Below, piece after piece: positions 53,428 through 63,909 of a stretch of DNA of 64,000 bases. Positions within the stretch are counted from its first letter, which is position 1. Each line of letters starts with the position of its first letter. This DNA is from G965232465 sp965276005 (GTDB lineage: Bacteria; Pseudomonadota; Alphaproteobacteria; JAQWUY01), in NCBI GenBank assembly GCA_965276005.1, contig OZ254962.1, positions 1,922,001 through 1,986,000 on the forward strand, given 5' to 3'. Under the pieces are notes generated by a model. That model ran no database searches. It was not told where the DNA came from and saw only the letters and a list, made by a program, of their open reading frames with translations. The position numbers were made by a program, and so were the translations under genes.

Positions 53428-54680
53428 TGTGTTAAATGTAACACTTCGCCGACAAGGTGTAGCGATCCGGCACATAAAACTTCTGGGCTGTCGGCGGTTT
53501 TAAGGGCTTGTGATACGCTGTTACAGGCGGTGGCGGCTATGCCCATAGCGGTGATGGTGTGTGCCAGTTCGCTGGGGTCTATGCCGTTGGCGGTGGCAAA
53601 TGGGTTGGGACGAATGGGGACGGTGTATACGGTGCTGATATAGGGCTGCAGGGGGGTTAAAAATCCCTGTACGGATTTACCTTGTAACATACCGCATATA
53701 AGGGGGATGTTGCGGATTTTATCGTCTTGTAGGGTGCGGGCAAGACACTTTGCTGCGTCTGCGTTGTGTCCACCGTCCAGATATATACACACGCCGTCTA
53801 TATATACTATTTCGAATCGTCCTCGATGTACCGCTTGGGTTAATCCTGTGTGTACAGCGGTAGGGGGGATGGGGAATGGCAACCCTCCTTGTTGTTGCAA
53901 GTACCATATGGTATATGCGGCGGTTGCCCCGTTGTCGTATTGGTGGTCGCCGATTAAATTGGGGTGCGGGTACGATATGTGGTTTATGGTAAATCCTGTT
54001 GTAGTGCGGTGTACGGGGGGCACAGGGGCATATACCGCCCCAACGGTGTTGGAACACTGTTGCAAGGTGGTATCCGCTTGTGTGTATGTTTGTGGGGCGA
54101 TAATAGCGGGTATACCTCGACGGAAGATGCCGGCTTTTTCTGTGGCGATGCGGTCGATGGTATCGCCTAAGAACTGTTGGTGGTCGTAGCCGATGTTGGC
54201 AATAAGGGTACACAACGGGCGGGGTACCACATTGGTAGCATCCAAGCGACCGCCCAAACCTGTTTCCAATAATACCACATCGGCGGGGCGATGGGCAAAC
54301 AGGTAAAACCCGGCAACGGTGGTGATTTCAAAAAATGTAATCGGCTCCCCATTGTTGACAGCGTCTACAAACATTAACGCCTCGACTAAATCTGCATCGC
54401 TGATTTGTTGCCCCGATACGATAAACCGTTCGTTAAACGACACCAGTTCTGGGGAGGTATAGCGATGTACGGTTAAACCTGCCGCTTCGCATATGGCTTG
54501 TAAAAACGACAGAGTCGATCCCTTGCCATTGGTGCCGGCAATATGTATGGTCGGGGGCAGGTTCTCATGGGGCGATCCACATTTTTCCAACAGGCGAAAA
54601 GTGCGGTCTAATCCTAAATCGATAGTTTTTGGGTGGTACGATTGTAGCTTCTGTAAAATCGATGCCAACGGGTGCATCAC
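53424..54680 (-). CDS. folC: folylpolyglutamate synthase / dihydrofolate synthase FolC
   Basis: A 418-residue ligase. HIAGTNGKGSTLSFL is the P-loop, followed by YTSPELVSFNERF and LLETGLGGRLDATN, all FolC motifs. It adds glutamate to dihydropteroate and to folates. Its start overlaps the accD stop as ATGA, completing trpB-trpA-accD-folC. Confidence 0.95.
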   Translation of the reverse strand: MMHPLASILQKLQSYHPKTIDLGLDRTFRLLEKCGSPHENLPPTIHIAGTNGKGSTLSFLQAICEAAGLTVHRYTSPELVSFNERFIVSGQQISDADLVEALMFVDAVNNGEPITFFEITTVAGFYLFAHRPADVVLLETGLGGRLDATNVVPRPLCTLIANIGYDHQQFLGDTIDRIATEKAGIFRRGIPAIIAPQTYTQADTTLQQCSNTVGAVYAPVPPVHRTTTGFTINHISYPHPNLIGDHQYDNGATAAYTIWYLQQQGGLPFPIPPTAVHTGLTQAVHRGRFEIVYIDGVCIYLDGGHNADAAKCLARTLQDDKIRNIPLICGMLQGKSVQGFLTPLQPYISTVYTVPIRPNPFATANGIDPSELAHTITAMGIAATACNSVSQALKTADSPEVLCAGSLHLVGEVLHLTH

Positions 54681-55537
54681 GCTACAACTTTCACCAATAA
54701 CAGATTTAAAATTTTGCCCAAAGTGTCATGTAAATCCTTTCTGTGTACCACCATGTCGACCATACCGTGTTGCTTTAAGTATTCAGCGGTTTGGAAATCG
54801 TCGGGCAAGGTTTCCCGTACGGTTTGTTCGATAACCCGCCTGCCGGCAAAGCCGATAACACACTTAGGTTCTGCTAGGTGTATATCCCCCAACATGGCAA
54901 ACGATGCGGACACGCCGCCTGTGGTCGGGTTACTGAGTAACACAATATACGGCAACCCGGCATCTCGCAAGCGGTTTACCGCAACGGTGGTTCGAGCCAT
55001 TTGCATCAGCGATACGATGCCTTCCTGCATTCTGGCACCGCCGGATGCGGGGACGATTAACAACCCTGCCCCTTGCTTTATGGCAAGCTCAGCGGCGGTT
55101 ACAATGCCTTCACCGACCGCAGACCCCATCGACCCGCCCATAAAAGCAAAATTAAACACAGCGGTTACCAGTTTTACCCCATCGACCGTCCCATGTGCGA
55201 CAACGATAGCATCGGCTTCGCCAGTTTTTGTACGGCTTGTGCGTAAACGGTCGCTGTATTTTTTCGAATCTTTAAACTGTAATGGGTCGTCCATGCCGGC
55301 TGGGGTTTTCACCCGTGTGTAGGTATTGCCATCGTAAATACATTTCAAACGATCCTCTACTGGCATGGGAAAGTGATAATCGCTGTGCGGGGATACGAAC
55401 AAATTGCTTTTTAAATCCCGTTGGTGGATAATCATACCCGTATCGGGGCACTTTAACCACGCATTTTCTGGAATGTTATCGCCTTTACTTAACAGTTTAC
55501 CAATTTTAGGCTTTACATAATTTGTCAACCAATTCAT
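54677..55537 (-). CDS. accD: acetyl-CoA carboxylase carboxyltransferase subunit beta AccD
   Basis: A 286-residue subunit. MNWLTNYVKPKI and AWLKCPDTGMIIHQRDL match the alphaproteobacterial form, in which the N-terminal zinc ribbon has lost most cysteines. The carboxyltransferase core has FAFMGGSMGSAVGEGI and SGGARMQEG. It transfers carboxyl from biotin to acetyl-CoA for fatty acid synthesis. accA and accBC are elsewhere. AAGGAACACAAAAA leads to the start. Confidence 0.97.
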   Translation of the reverse strand: MNWLTNYVKPKIGKLLSKGDNIPENAWLKCPDTGMIIHQRDLKSNLFVSPHSDYHFPMPVEDRLKCIYDGNTYTRVKTPAGMDDPLQFKDSKKYSDRLRTSRTKTGEADAIVVAHGTVDGVKLVTAVFNFAFMGGSMGSAVGEGIVTAAELAIKQGAGLLIVPASGGARMQEGIVSLMQMARTTVAVNRLRDAGLPYIVLLSNPTTGGVSASFAMLGDIHLAEPKCVIGFAGRRVIEQTVRETLPDDFQTAEYLKQHGMVDMVVHRKDLHDTLGKILNLLLVKVVA

Positions 55538-55552
55538 TTTTTGTGTTCCTTG

Positions 55553-56362
55553 CTATAAATCTTTTGTTAGTGTTTGTACATATTGCAGTGTATCTGATAC
55601 GGTGGTATCGGTGGCTTTGCCGTTTTGTAGGGAGTTGGCAATCACATTGACAATGGCAGATCCCACCACCACCCCATCGGCGATTTTGCTGAGGGCGTGT
55701 ACATCGTCTGCAGTTTTGATTCCAAACCCTACCGCAATCGGCAAGTTCGTATGGGGGCGTAGCTGTTGCAGCGATGTTTTTACCGCTGATATATCGATGT
55801 CTTTAGTGCCGGTAATCCCCGCCATCGATACATAGTATACAAACCCCGATGCGTTCCGCATCACCGTTTGTATCCGTTTTTCCACGGTTGTTGGCGTTGC
55901 CAAACGGATAAAGTTAATACCGGCTTTTTGTGCCGGCACGCACACTTCATCATCTTCCTCAGGCGGCACATCGACAACAATCAGACCGTCGACCCCCACC
56001 GTTGTACAGGCTTCGATAAAGGCGTCGACACCATATATATAAATCGGATTGTAATAGCCCATTAACACAATCGGTGTGTGGTCGTTGGTGTTTCGAAAGG
56101 TTGCCACCATATCCAGTGTTTTTTGCAGGGTTTGCCCGCCTTTTAATGCCCGTTGTCCTGCCAGTTGAATGGTGACGCCGTCCGCCATCGGATCGGTAAA
56201 CGGCATGCCAATTTCCAAAATATCGACGCCGTTTTGCGGCAGACCTTTGACAATGTCGAGGGCGGTGTCATAATCCGGATCCCCCGCCATGACAAAGCCG
56301 ATAAAAGCGGTGCGGTGGTTTGCTCGCAGTGTTTCAAAAGTATCAGCAATCCGTGTTCCCAT
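55553..56362 (-). CDS. trpA: tryptophan synthase alpha chain TrpA
   Basis: A 269-residue TIM barrel. DILEIGMPFTDPMADGVTIQ holds the catalytic Glu and Asp. VSMAGITGTKD and VGFGIKTADD bind the phosphate. It cleaves indole-3-glycerol phosphate and hands indole to TrpB. It follows trpB by 22 bases, with GAGGCGTAAAC before the ATG. Confidence 0.97.
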   Translation of the reverse strand: MGTRIADTFETLRANHRTAFIGFVMAGDPDYDTALDIVKGLPQNGVDILEIGMPFTDPMADGVTIQLAGQRALKGGQTLQKTLDMVATFRNTNDHTPIVLMGYYNPIYIYGVDAFIEACTTVGVDGLIVVDVPPEEDDEVCVPAQKAGINFIRLATPTTVEKRIQTVMRNASGFVYYVSMAGITGTKDIDISAVKTSLQQLRPHTNLPIAVGFGIKTADDVHALSKIADGVVVGSAIVNVIANSLQNGKATDTTVSDTLQYVQTLTKDL

Positions 56363-56384
56363 GTTTACGCCTCTTTATGCTCCT

Positions 56385-57596
56385 TTACGCTTCTGTGTCC
56401 ATATCAAAACCCAAGTGTGCAGCGACCGCAAATATATCCTTGTCGCCCCGCCCGCACAGATTCATGACAATAATATGATCCTGTGGTAAATTGGGGGCAA
56501 TTTTTGCCACATGTGCCAGTGCGTGCGATGGTTCTAAGGCGGGAATAATGCCTTCTTTTTGGGTGCACAGTTGAAACGCATCGAGGGCTTCATCATCGGT
56601 TACGGATACATATTCGACCCGCCCTTGTTCCTTCAAGTAGGCATGTTCGGGACCAATGCCCGGATAATCCAGTCCTGCCGAAATCGAGTGGGCTTCGCTA
56701 ATTTGTCCGTCTTCATTTTGTAATAAATAAGTGCGGTTGCCGTGTAATACCCCCGGTTTCCCCCCCGTTAGTGAAGCGGCATGGGCGTTGGTGTCGACTC
56801 CTTTGCCGCCGGCTTCGACACCGATAATTTCCACTTCTGCATCGTCTAGGAACGGGTGGAATAAGCCGATGGCATTCGATCCGCCGCCAATTGCCGCTAC
56901 TAAAGTATCGGGCAATCTGCCTTCGATGGCTTCAATTTGTTGTTTGGTCTCAATGCCGATAACACTTTGGAAATCCCGTACCATTTCTGGGTATGGGTGG
57001 GGACCTGCGGCGGTGCCAATAATATAAAAAGTATCGGCAACATGGCTCACCCAATCCCGTAAACCTTCGTTCATAGCGTCTTTTAGGGTGCCCTTGCCGG
57101 AGGTTACCGGGGCAATGTCCGCCCCCAATAAACGCATGCGAAACACATTCGGCTTTTGCCGTTCCACATCGGTTTTCCCCATATAAATTTTACAAGGTAT
57201 ATCAAACAACGCACACACAGTAGCCACTGCCACCCCGTGTTGTCCCGCCCCAGTTTCAGCGATAATACGGGTTTTCCCCATACGGCGGGCAAGCAAAATT
57301 TGCCCCAGTACATTGTTGATCTTATGCGACCCCGTGTGGTTCAGTTCGTCCCGTTTAAAATAGATTTTTGCCCCACCAAAATGCGTACTTAGGCGGCGGG
57401 CGTGGTATATGGGACTAGGACGACCCGTGTAGTGTTTGGCATACCACTTTAAATCCGCCCAAAAAGACTCATCATTTTTCGCCTCGATATAATGGCGTTC
57501 GAGATCGAGAATTAACGGCATCAATGTCTCGGCAACATAGCGTCCGCCAAATATACCAAAATGACCGTCTTGGTCGGGCATAGTCGATAAAACCAT
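56385..57596 (-). CDS. trpB: tryptophan synthase beta chain TrpB
   Basis: A 403-residue PLP enzyme. FGGRYVAETLMP opens it; ELNHTGSHKINN holds the PLP lysine and GGGSNAIGLF binds the cofactor phosphate. It joins indole and serine. trpF, often upstream in this class, is absent from the window. CAGGAGATAATAC is a good ribosome binding site. Confidence 0.97.
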   Translation of the reverse strand: MVLSTMPDQDGHFGIFGGRYVAETLMPLILDLERHYIEAKNDESFWADLKWYAKHYTGRPSPIYHARRLSTHFGGAKIYFKRDELNHTGSHKINNVLGQILLARRMGKTRIIAETGAGQHGVAVATVCALFDIPCKIYMGKTDVERQKPNVFRMRLLGADIAPVTSGKGTLKDAMNEGLRDWVSHVADTFYIIGTAAGPHPYPEMVRDFQSVIGIETKQQIEAIEGRLPDTLVAAIGGGSNAIGLFHPFLDDAEVEIIGVEAGGKGVDTNAHAASLTGGKPGVLHGNRTYLLQNEDGQISEAHSISAGLDYPGIGPEHAYLKEQGRVEYVSVTDDEALDAFQLCTQKEGIIPALEPSHALAHVAKIAPNLPQDHIIVMNLCGRGDKDIFAVAAHLGFDMDTEA

Positions 57597-57686
57597 GTAT
57601 TATCTCCTGTACATTAAAAACTTATTGTACCACAAAAATATGGTTTCTGCAAGGGCTTGCATCGCCTTGTAATCACTACCTGACAT

Positions 57687-58910
57687 TTAAGACCGATAAT
57701 CCGCATTGATACGGATATATCCATGCGTTAAATCACATGTCCACACGGTTTTTGCCCCGATTCCCACATTTACATCGACCGCTATGTCGATGTGGGTGCC
57801 TTGTAAATGCTTGGCGACAGGGGTTTCATCGTATGCTTCGACCCTTTCGCCATTTTTGGCGATAACCACCCCGCCAATGGCAATTGATAGCTTATCCGCC
57901 TCCACATAGGCAGCGGATTTACCCACCGCCATAACAATCCGCCCCCAATTGGCGTCTTCGCCGGCAATAGCGGTTTTTACCAACGGAGAATTGGCAATCG
58001 CCATCGCAACGGTGTGGGCATCCGCATCCGTTTTGGCACCGCATACTTTAACGGTAATAAATTTGCTTGCCCCTTCGCCGTCTTTGACAATTTGGCATGC
58101 CAGATCGATAAACACCTGTTGTAACGCCCGTTTAAAATCGCTTAAATCGCCATTGGGGGCGTTACCTGCCCTGCCGGTTGCCGATAAAATCACACTGTCG
58201 GAGGTCGAAGTGTCGCTGTCGACCGTGATCGAATTAAACGACACCGCCGTCATATCCCGTACCAACGCATTTAACACATCTTGGTCGATACACGCATCTG
58301 TAAACACATACGCCAGCATAGTCGCCATATTTGGGGCAACCATGCCCGACCCTTTGGCAATGCCGGTAATCGTAACGGTTGTACCGTCAATTTTTGCCGT
58401 TGCGGTTGCCCCTTTGGCAAAAGTATCGGTGGTTGAAATTGCCTGTGCCGCCTGATGCCACGAAGCGTTAAAGTCCAGTCTTGGTATGGCAGTGAGGGGG
58501 GTTGTGTCTAAAACTTCGCCAATAACCCCCGTAGAACAACAGACCACCGGCAATACAGACGAATCGCTAGACGGGTCGAACCCACACAACCGCAACGCTT
58601 GTTCGGCAAAAATAGTATTGGCAACTCTGCCCGCATTGCCGGTAAACACATTGGCATTGCCCGCATTGACAGCAATCGTCCGCACCCCGCCACAGGCAAG
58701 GGCGTGTTGTGCATGCAGCACCGCTGCCGATCGGGTTGACGAAGTGGTAAACACGCCGGCAACGGCAGCGGTGGCACACAAACGAAATAAAGCATAATCC
58801 AAACGGTTTGTGTACCTAAAGCCCACTGCTGCCACCGCTATTTCCAGCCCGTCGATGGGCGGCATTTGCGGGAATACAGCCGGTGCCAGCGGTGATACGG
58901 GGAGGGTCAT
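57687..58910 (-). CDS. argJ: bifunctional glutamate N-acetyltransferase / amino-acid acetyltransferase ArgJ
   Basis: A 407-residue proenzyme. The self-cleavage motif KGSGMVAPNMATML is intact, with the nucleophile Thr 197 after Ala 196. It recycles the acetyl group from acetylornithine to glutamate, so with argD and argF it supports a cyclic arginine pathway. It follows the parvulin gene in the same direction by 18 bases. Confidence 0.96.
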   Translation of the reverse strand: MTLPVSPLAPAVFPQMPPIDGLEIAVAAVGFRYTNRLDYALFRLCATAAVAGVFTTSSTRSAAVLHAQHALACGGVRTIAVNAGNANVFTGNAGRVANTIFAEQALRLCGFDPSSDSSVLPVVCCSTGVIGEVLDTTPLTAIPRLDFNASWHQAAQAISTTDTFAKGATATAKIDGTTVTITGIAKGSGMVAPNMATMLAYVFTDACIDQDVLNALVRDMTAVSFNSITVDSDTSTSDSVILSATGRAGNAPNGDLSDFKRALQQVFIDLACQIVKDGEGASKFITVKVCGAKTDADAHTVAMAIANSPLVKTAIAGEDANWGRIVMAVGKSAAYVEADKLSIAIGGVVIAKNGERVEAYDETPVAKHLQGTHIDIAVDVNVGIGAKTVWTCDLTHGYIRINADYRS

Positions 58911-58928
58911 ATGGACATACCCCTCGTG

Positions 58929-59780
58929 TTATTGCGACATTTTTGGATCGTATGTTTCCACTTTTACCGATGCCATAATATCGCCGACCAATTGCTGTAA
59001 AGCGTCATCGATAATTTGGCTGCGAATGCGTGGTTCTATTTCTTCGAACGAGGGGATTTCCTTGTCTCGGGAATTTTCCCGCTTAATCACATGCCATCCG
59101 AATTGGGTTTTCACCGGTTTTTCACCGATGTCGCCATCCGCTAGTGCCAACAACGCATTTTCAAATTCTGGCACTGTTTGTCCAACGGAAACCCAGCCGA
59201 TGCCGCCCCCAGATGGACCACTGGGTCCGGTCGACTTATTTTTTGCCAACGCTTTAAAATCCGCCCCATTTTGTAAGGCAACGATGATTTCTTCTGCATC
59301 TTTGCGGGATTTTACCAAAATGTGGCTGGTGTCTATTTCTGTTTGTCCTTTCCAGTCTGCTTTTAGTTTTTCATATTCTGCTTGCAGGTCGGTTTTTGTC
59401 AAAATAGCGTCGATTTTTTTGTCGATATACAGCTGGGACAACAAATCTCGTACCGCTTTGCGTAAGGACGATTTATATTGTTGTGTGTCTTGGAATCCTT
59501 CGGTAATCGCTTTGGCGGCGATGGCTTCTTTTTGAATCAAAGAATTTAACAATGGGGCAAATAAGGCATTTTCCCCTTGTTGTTGGGTTTGTTCTGGTAA
59601 ATTGGCAAATTCGGCGTTCCAATCGAGTACCAAAATATCTGTGCCATTGACAGTTGCCAATTTTTGTTCGGGTTCCAAAAATACCGTATCTTCGGCGGTT
59701 GCCACCGCTGCCCATGTGAAAAACGACACCACAATCCATGCAGTGAATGCCTTTGTTAGTTTAAAATGTATAGTTTTCAT
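58929..59780 (-). CDS. periplasmic peptidyl-prolyl isomerase (parvulin type, PpiC/SurA-like)
   Basis: A 283-residue protein with a signal peptide ending near TWAAVATAE. A helical chaperone part (NSLIQKEAIAAKAITEGFQ) is followed by one parvulin domain: DTSHILVKSRKDAEEI, FKALAKNKSTGPSG, GGIGWVSVGQTVPEFENAL and TQFGWHVIKREN. It should fold exported proteins in the periplasm, which suits the place next to secA. AAGGAAAAAAC precedes the start. Confidence 0.92.
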   Translation of the reverse strand: MKTIHFKLTKAFTAWIVVSFFTWAAVATAEDTVFLEPEQKLATVNGTDILVLDWNAEFANLPEQTQQQGENALFAPLLNSLIQKEAIAAKAITEGFQDTQQYKSSLRKAVRDLLSQLYIDKKIDAILTKTDLQAEYEKLKADWKGQTEIDTSHILVKSRKDAEEIIVALQNGADFKALAKNKSTGPSGPSGGGIGWVSVGQTVPEFENALLALADGDIGEKPVKTQFGWHVIKRENSRDKEIPSFEEIEPRIRSQIIDDALQQLVGDIMASVKVETYDPKMSQ

Positions 59781-59804
59781 GTTTTTTCCTTACTACTAAA
59801 AAAA

Positions 59805-62387
59805 TTATATTTTACCGCAACAATGTTTAAACTTTCTGCCCGATCCGCAGGGACACGGTCCGTTGCGAGTCGGCAGGTTTGTTACATTGCTTTTTGCCTG
59901 TTTTGCCTGTTGCTTTACCCGCTCTCTTGCCAGTTTTTCTGCTTTTTGGCGTTGTTGTTCGGCTTGTTGGCGTTCGGCTTCGATTTCTGCAACGGGACGG
60001 ATTTGCATATGACTTAGGTATTGTACCACAAACATTTTTGCTTGGTTTAAAAACCCTTCGTACAGCACATAAGCATCGGATTTATATTCGTTTAACGGGT
60101 CTTTTTGCCCGTATGCCCGCAGCCCGATGCCTTGTCGCAAGTGATCCATTTGCAACAGGTGTTCTTTCCAAGTTTGGTCGAGAATTTGTACCAAAATAGA
60201 GCGGATTAATTCGGCGACACCGTCCCGGTCTATGTCGTATAGGGTATTAATTTTTGTGTCAGACAACGCCTGAATACGGCTGAATATGTGTTGGGCGTCG
60301 ACGCCGTCCTCGTTTAACCATTCGTCGATAGGCACTTCGAGACCAAAGTATGTCAGGCAGTCGACTTTTAGCTTTTCCGTGTTCCATTGGCTGGGCAAGG
60401 TGTTTTCTGGAATTGCCGTGTCGACGGTGGTCTCGAGAACTTGATAGCGTAAATCGTCGACCGTTGCCAAAATGTCCGTATCGGTCATATACGATTTTCG
60501 CAGTTTAAACATGGCGTGGCGTTGGTCGTTGGTAACATCGTCATATTTAATCAGTTGCTTGCGAATTTCGAAATTGTGTCCTTCGACTTTCTTTTGGGCT
60601 TTTTCTAGGGCTTTGCTGACCCAGCTGTGGGTGATAGCCTCGCCTTGTTCCAAGCCCATTTTTTTCAAGAAACCGTCTAGGCGATCGGAGCCAAAAATCC
60701 GCATGAGATCGTCTTCGAGGCTGAGATAAAATTTGGTTTCGCCCACATCTCCTTGTCGTCCCGCCCGTCCCCGTAGCTGGTTGTCGATACGGCGGGATTC
60801 GTGGCGTTCTGTGCCAAGTACATACAATCCCCCCGCCTCTAGCACTTGTTGTCTATCGGTGTCTGAGGCGTTTGCACCGCCCAATTTAATATCTGTTCCC
60901 CGTCCTGCCATGTTGGTGGCAATAGTTACCGCCCCAAGCGTTCCGGCATTGGCGATAATGTCTGCCTCTCGTTCGTGGTTGCGGGCGTTTAAGGTGTTGT
61001 GGGGAATGCTGTGTTGTTTGAGTAAGTTAGAGAAATGTTCCGATTTTTCGATACTGGCGGTGCCTAATAAAATCGGTTGCTGTTTGTTGTGGCACACTTT
61101 GACCTGTGCCACCACCGCATCGTCCCGTTCCGCTGAGGTGCGGTATACTTCGTCTTCGTTATCCTTGCGGTTGATGGCTACATTGGTGGGGATTTCCACC
61201 GTTTGCAGACCGTAAATTTCGGCAAATTCCCCGGCTTCCGTCATAGCAGTACCGGTCATACCCGACAACCGCTCATACATGCGAAAATAGTTTTGAAAGG
61301 TAATCGATGCCAAAGTTTGGTTTTCGGCGGCAATGTTCACCCCCTCTTTGGCTTCGATGGCTTGGTGCAAGCCTTCGCCGAATCGCCGTCCCTGCATTTT
61401 ACGACCAGAAAATTCATCGATGATGATGACCTGTCCGTCTTCGACGATGTAATCTTTGTCTTTTACATACAGAAAATGTGCCCGCACCGCTTGGTTTAGG
61501 TGATGCAGCAGGCTAATGTTTTCGTTGTCATATAAACCGCCATTCTGCAACGCCCCCAAAGCGTCGAGAGCCTTTTCCATATGCTGCAAACCAGATTCGT
61601 TTAAAGTGGCATTGCGGGATTTTTCGTCCAGTTCTACAAACTTGGGATCCAAATCCTGCACCAATTTATTGACCCCTTGATACAAAGCCGACGAATCTTC
61701 CGCTGGACCAGATATGATAAGCGGTGTACGGGCTTCGTCGATCAGGATCGAATCCACCTCATCGACGATGGCGAAATAATGCCCCCGTTGCACAATATCG
61801 TTTAAATTAAGCCGTAAATTATCCCGTAAAAAATCAAACCCTAACTCATTATTGGTTACATAAGTCACATCGCAAGCATAGGCTTTGCGGCGTTCATCAT
61901 CGGGCATATTCGGCACCACCACCCCGGTGGTCAGACCCAAAAATGCGTACACCGCCCCCATCCATTCGGCGTCCCGCTTTGCCAAATAGTCGTTTACAGT
62001 CACCACATGTACCCCCTTGCCAGTAAGGGCATTTAGGTACACGGGGGCGGTTGCCACTAAGGTTTTTCCCTCCCCCGTCCGCATTTCGGCAATATTGCCA
62101 TTGTGTAGGATAATACCCCCCAACAGCTGCACATCATAATGGCGTAAGCCAATAGCCCGTGTGGATGCTTCCCGCACACAGGCAAAGGCTTCGACCAAAA
62201 TATCGTCGAGTTTTGCCCCGTCCGCTAGCCGCTGTTTAAACACATCGGTCTTCGCCCGCAACGCCGCATCGCTAAGGACGGCTATGTCCGCTTCTTGGGC
62301 GGTGATTTTGTTTACTGTCTTTATGGTCGCTTTCACAACCCGGTCATTGGACGAACCAACAACCGCCTTTACAAGGGAATGTAGCAT
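59805..62387 (-). CDS. secA: preprotein translocase ATPase SecA
   Basis: An 860-residue motor. Walker A MRTGEGKTLVA, the DEVDSILIDEARTPLIISGPA segment, NMAGRGTDIKLGG and RRIDNQLRGRAGRQGD are all present. The C-terminal zinc finger CPCGSGRKFKHCC binds SecB. It drives Sec export through SecYEG. The gene is separated from the parvulin gene by 24 bases. Confidence 0.98.
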   Translation of the reverse strand: MLHSLVKAVVGSSNDRVVKATIKTVNKITAQEADIAVLSDAALRAKTDVFKQRLADGAKLDDILVEAFACVREASTRAIGLRHYDVQLLGGIILHNGNIAEMRTGEGKTLVATAPVYLNALTGKGVHVVTVNDYLAKRDAEWMGAVYAFLGLTTGVVVPNMPDDERRKAYACDVTYVTNNELGFDFLRDNLRLNLNDIVQRGHYFAIVDEVDSILIDEARTPLIISGPAEDSSALYQGVNKLVQDLDPKFVELDEKSRNATLNESGLQHMEKALDALGALQNGGLYDNENISLLHHLNQAVRAHFLYVKDKDYIVEDGQVIIIDEFSGRKMQGRRFGEGLHQAIEAKEGVNIAAENQTLASITFQNYFRMYERLSGMTGTAMTEAGEFAEIYGLQTVEIPTNVAINRKDNEDEVYRTSAERDDAVVAQVKVCHNKQQPILLGTASIEKSEHFSNLLKQHSIPHNTLNARNHEREADIIANAGTLGAVTIATNMAGRGTDIKLGGANASDTDRQQVLEAGGLYVLGTERHESRRIDNQLRGRAGRQGDVGETKFYLSLEDDLMRIFGSDRLDGFLKKMGLEQGEAITHSWVSKALEKAQKKVEGHNFEIRKQLIKYDDVTNDQRHAMFKLRKSYMTDTDILATVDDLRYQVLETTVDTAIPENTLPSQWNTEKLKVDCLTYFGLEVPIDEWLNEDGVDAQHIFSRIQALSDTKINTLYDIDRDGVAELIRSILVQILDQTWKEHLLQMDHLRQGIGLRAYGQKDPLNEYKSDAYVLYEGFLNQAKMFVVQYLSHMQIRPVAEIEAERQQAEQQRQKAEKLARERVKQQAKQAKSNVTNLPTRNGPCPCGSGRKFKHCCGKI

Positions 62388-62520
62388 TCTGTGTACCCCA
62401 TTATTCTATAACGCACCGCATTATACACGCATGCCCGTCCTATCGTCAACGATAAATGTGCATAGTTTTATAGATAAAGTTAGGGGGTTAGTAATGCTGT
62501 TGTAATAAATTGCATCAAAT

Positions 62521-63885
62521 TTACACAGACAAGCTATGTCGTTTTTGTTCTACGGTGTAGTATACATCAAACGCACAGGCAAAGATTCTGAGCAATGCCC
62601 GATAGGGGGGTTCTAGGGTTAGGGTGTTGCCGCTAACGGTGATAATGCGGTCGTCGATCAGCGGTTGTAAACGGTGTATTTCGTTGCCAAACGACTCTAT
62701 GCCGCCAAAGGGGGTGAGGTCTATGTACATGCTACACATAATGATATTAATGATGCGTCTGCGGGTGATGTCGTCTTGTGCCAGTTTGTATCCCCGTTTG
62801 ATAGGCAGGTGTCCGTTGCTGATGGCGTGTTTGTAGGCGGCGGGGTCGCCGCTGTTTTGCACATATCCCTGAGGCGTATAGCCAATGGCGGTATGTCCCA
62901 GCCCGATTAAAGTTTCCGCTTTATCGGTGGTATAGCCTTGAAAGTTACGGTGTAAGGTACCGTTTTTTAAAGCCTGTGCCATGCTGTCGTCCGTTTTGGC
63001 AAAATGGTCGAGTCCTATGGCTGTATACCCGCCCCGTTGCAAAGTATCCCGAATGGTTTCAAACATCTGTAACCGCTGTTCTAGCCCCGCTAGAGCCTCT
63101 TCGGGAATCAACCGCTGGTGGGGTTTCATCCATGGCACATGGGCGTATCCGAACACACTGAGCCTGTCGGGGGATAAGCATAGCACTTGTTCGATGGTTT
63201 GTTTGATGGTGTCTAAGGTTTGAAAAGGCAGTCCATACATAATATCCATATTGACCGATTGTACGCCCTGTTGTTTAAACCAGTCGATGACCTGTTGTAC
63301 CATCGCAAACGGCTGTATGCGGTTGACCGCTTTTTGTACGGTGGGGTTAAAGTCTTGTACGCCGATCGACACCCGGGTGATACCGGAGTGCATATAGGCA
63401 TGGATTTTTTCTTTATCGACCGTGCGGGGGTCGATTTCTATGGCGATGTCCGTGTGGTCGTCAATGGGAAACGCCCGCCGCAACACAGCCATTAGATTTT
63501 TAAAGTCTGCGGCGTCGACGGCGGTGGGGCTGCCGCCGCCAAAATGTACATGGGTTATGGGCGGACAGCCGTTGCGGTTTTGCTGTAAGGCGGTGCTGAC
63601 CAAGTCGATTTCTTGTTCGAGAATCTGTAAATACTGTTGTACCGGGCTGTAAGTGTTTACGACTTTCATATGGCATCCGCAAAACAGGCACAATTTTTCG
63701 CAAAAAGGAATGTGTATATACAACGACGCCTTATCCGTATTGTCCCCCACATTGCCCAGCCATGTCTTTGCTATGTCCGAAGTGATGTGTTCAGAAAAAT
63801 GCGGGGCGGTCGGATAGCTGGTGTATCTGGGCGAACGGGTAGCGTCTTGTAAATGGGTTCGTATAATTTTCATAATAGCACACAT
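62521..63885 (-). CDS. hemN: oxygen-independent coproporphyrinogen III oxidase HemN
   Basis: About 454 residues. The radical-SAM cluster motif is in IPFCEKLCLFCGC (CxxxCxxC plus a further Cys). HFGGGSPTAV and the following GVQDFNPTVQKAVNRIQ are HemN features. It makes protoporphyrinogen without oxygen. Two starts are possible, ATG at 63885 and at 63873, neither with a clear ribosome binding site. An FNR-like box lies 25 bases upstream, so oxygen control is likely. Confidence 0.95.
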   Translation of the reverse strand: MCAIMKIIRTHLQDATRSPRYTSYPTAPHFSEHITSDIAKTWLGNVGDNTDKASLYIHIPFCEKLCLFCGCHMKVVNTYSPVQQYLQILEQEIDLVSTALQQNRNGCPPITHVHFGGGSPTAVDAADFKNLMAVLRRAFPIDDHTDIAIEIDPRTVDKEKIHAYMHSGITRVSIGVQDFNPTVQKAVNRIQPFAMVQQVIDWFKQQGVQSVNMDIMYGLPFQTLDTIKQTIEQVLCLSPDRLSVFGYAHVPWMKPHQRLIPEEALAGLEQRLQMFETIRDTLQRGGYTAIGLDHFAKTDDSMAQALKNGTLHRNFQGYTTDKAETLIGLGHTAIGYTPQGYVQNSGDPAAYKHAISNGHLPIKRGYKLAQDDITRRRIINIIMCSMYIDLTPFGGIESFGNEIHRLQPLIDDRIITVSGNTLTLEPPYRALLRIFACAFDVYYTVEQKRHSLSV

Positions 63886-63909
63886 TATAGCAACAGTATA
63901 ACCGTCCCC

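Noticed and set aside
54677..55537. Missing zinc-finger cysteines in AccD as a sign of decay
   Set aside because: Alphaproteobacterial AccD proteins normally carry this altered ribbon (CPxTG); the catalytic core is complete.
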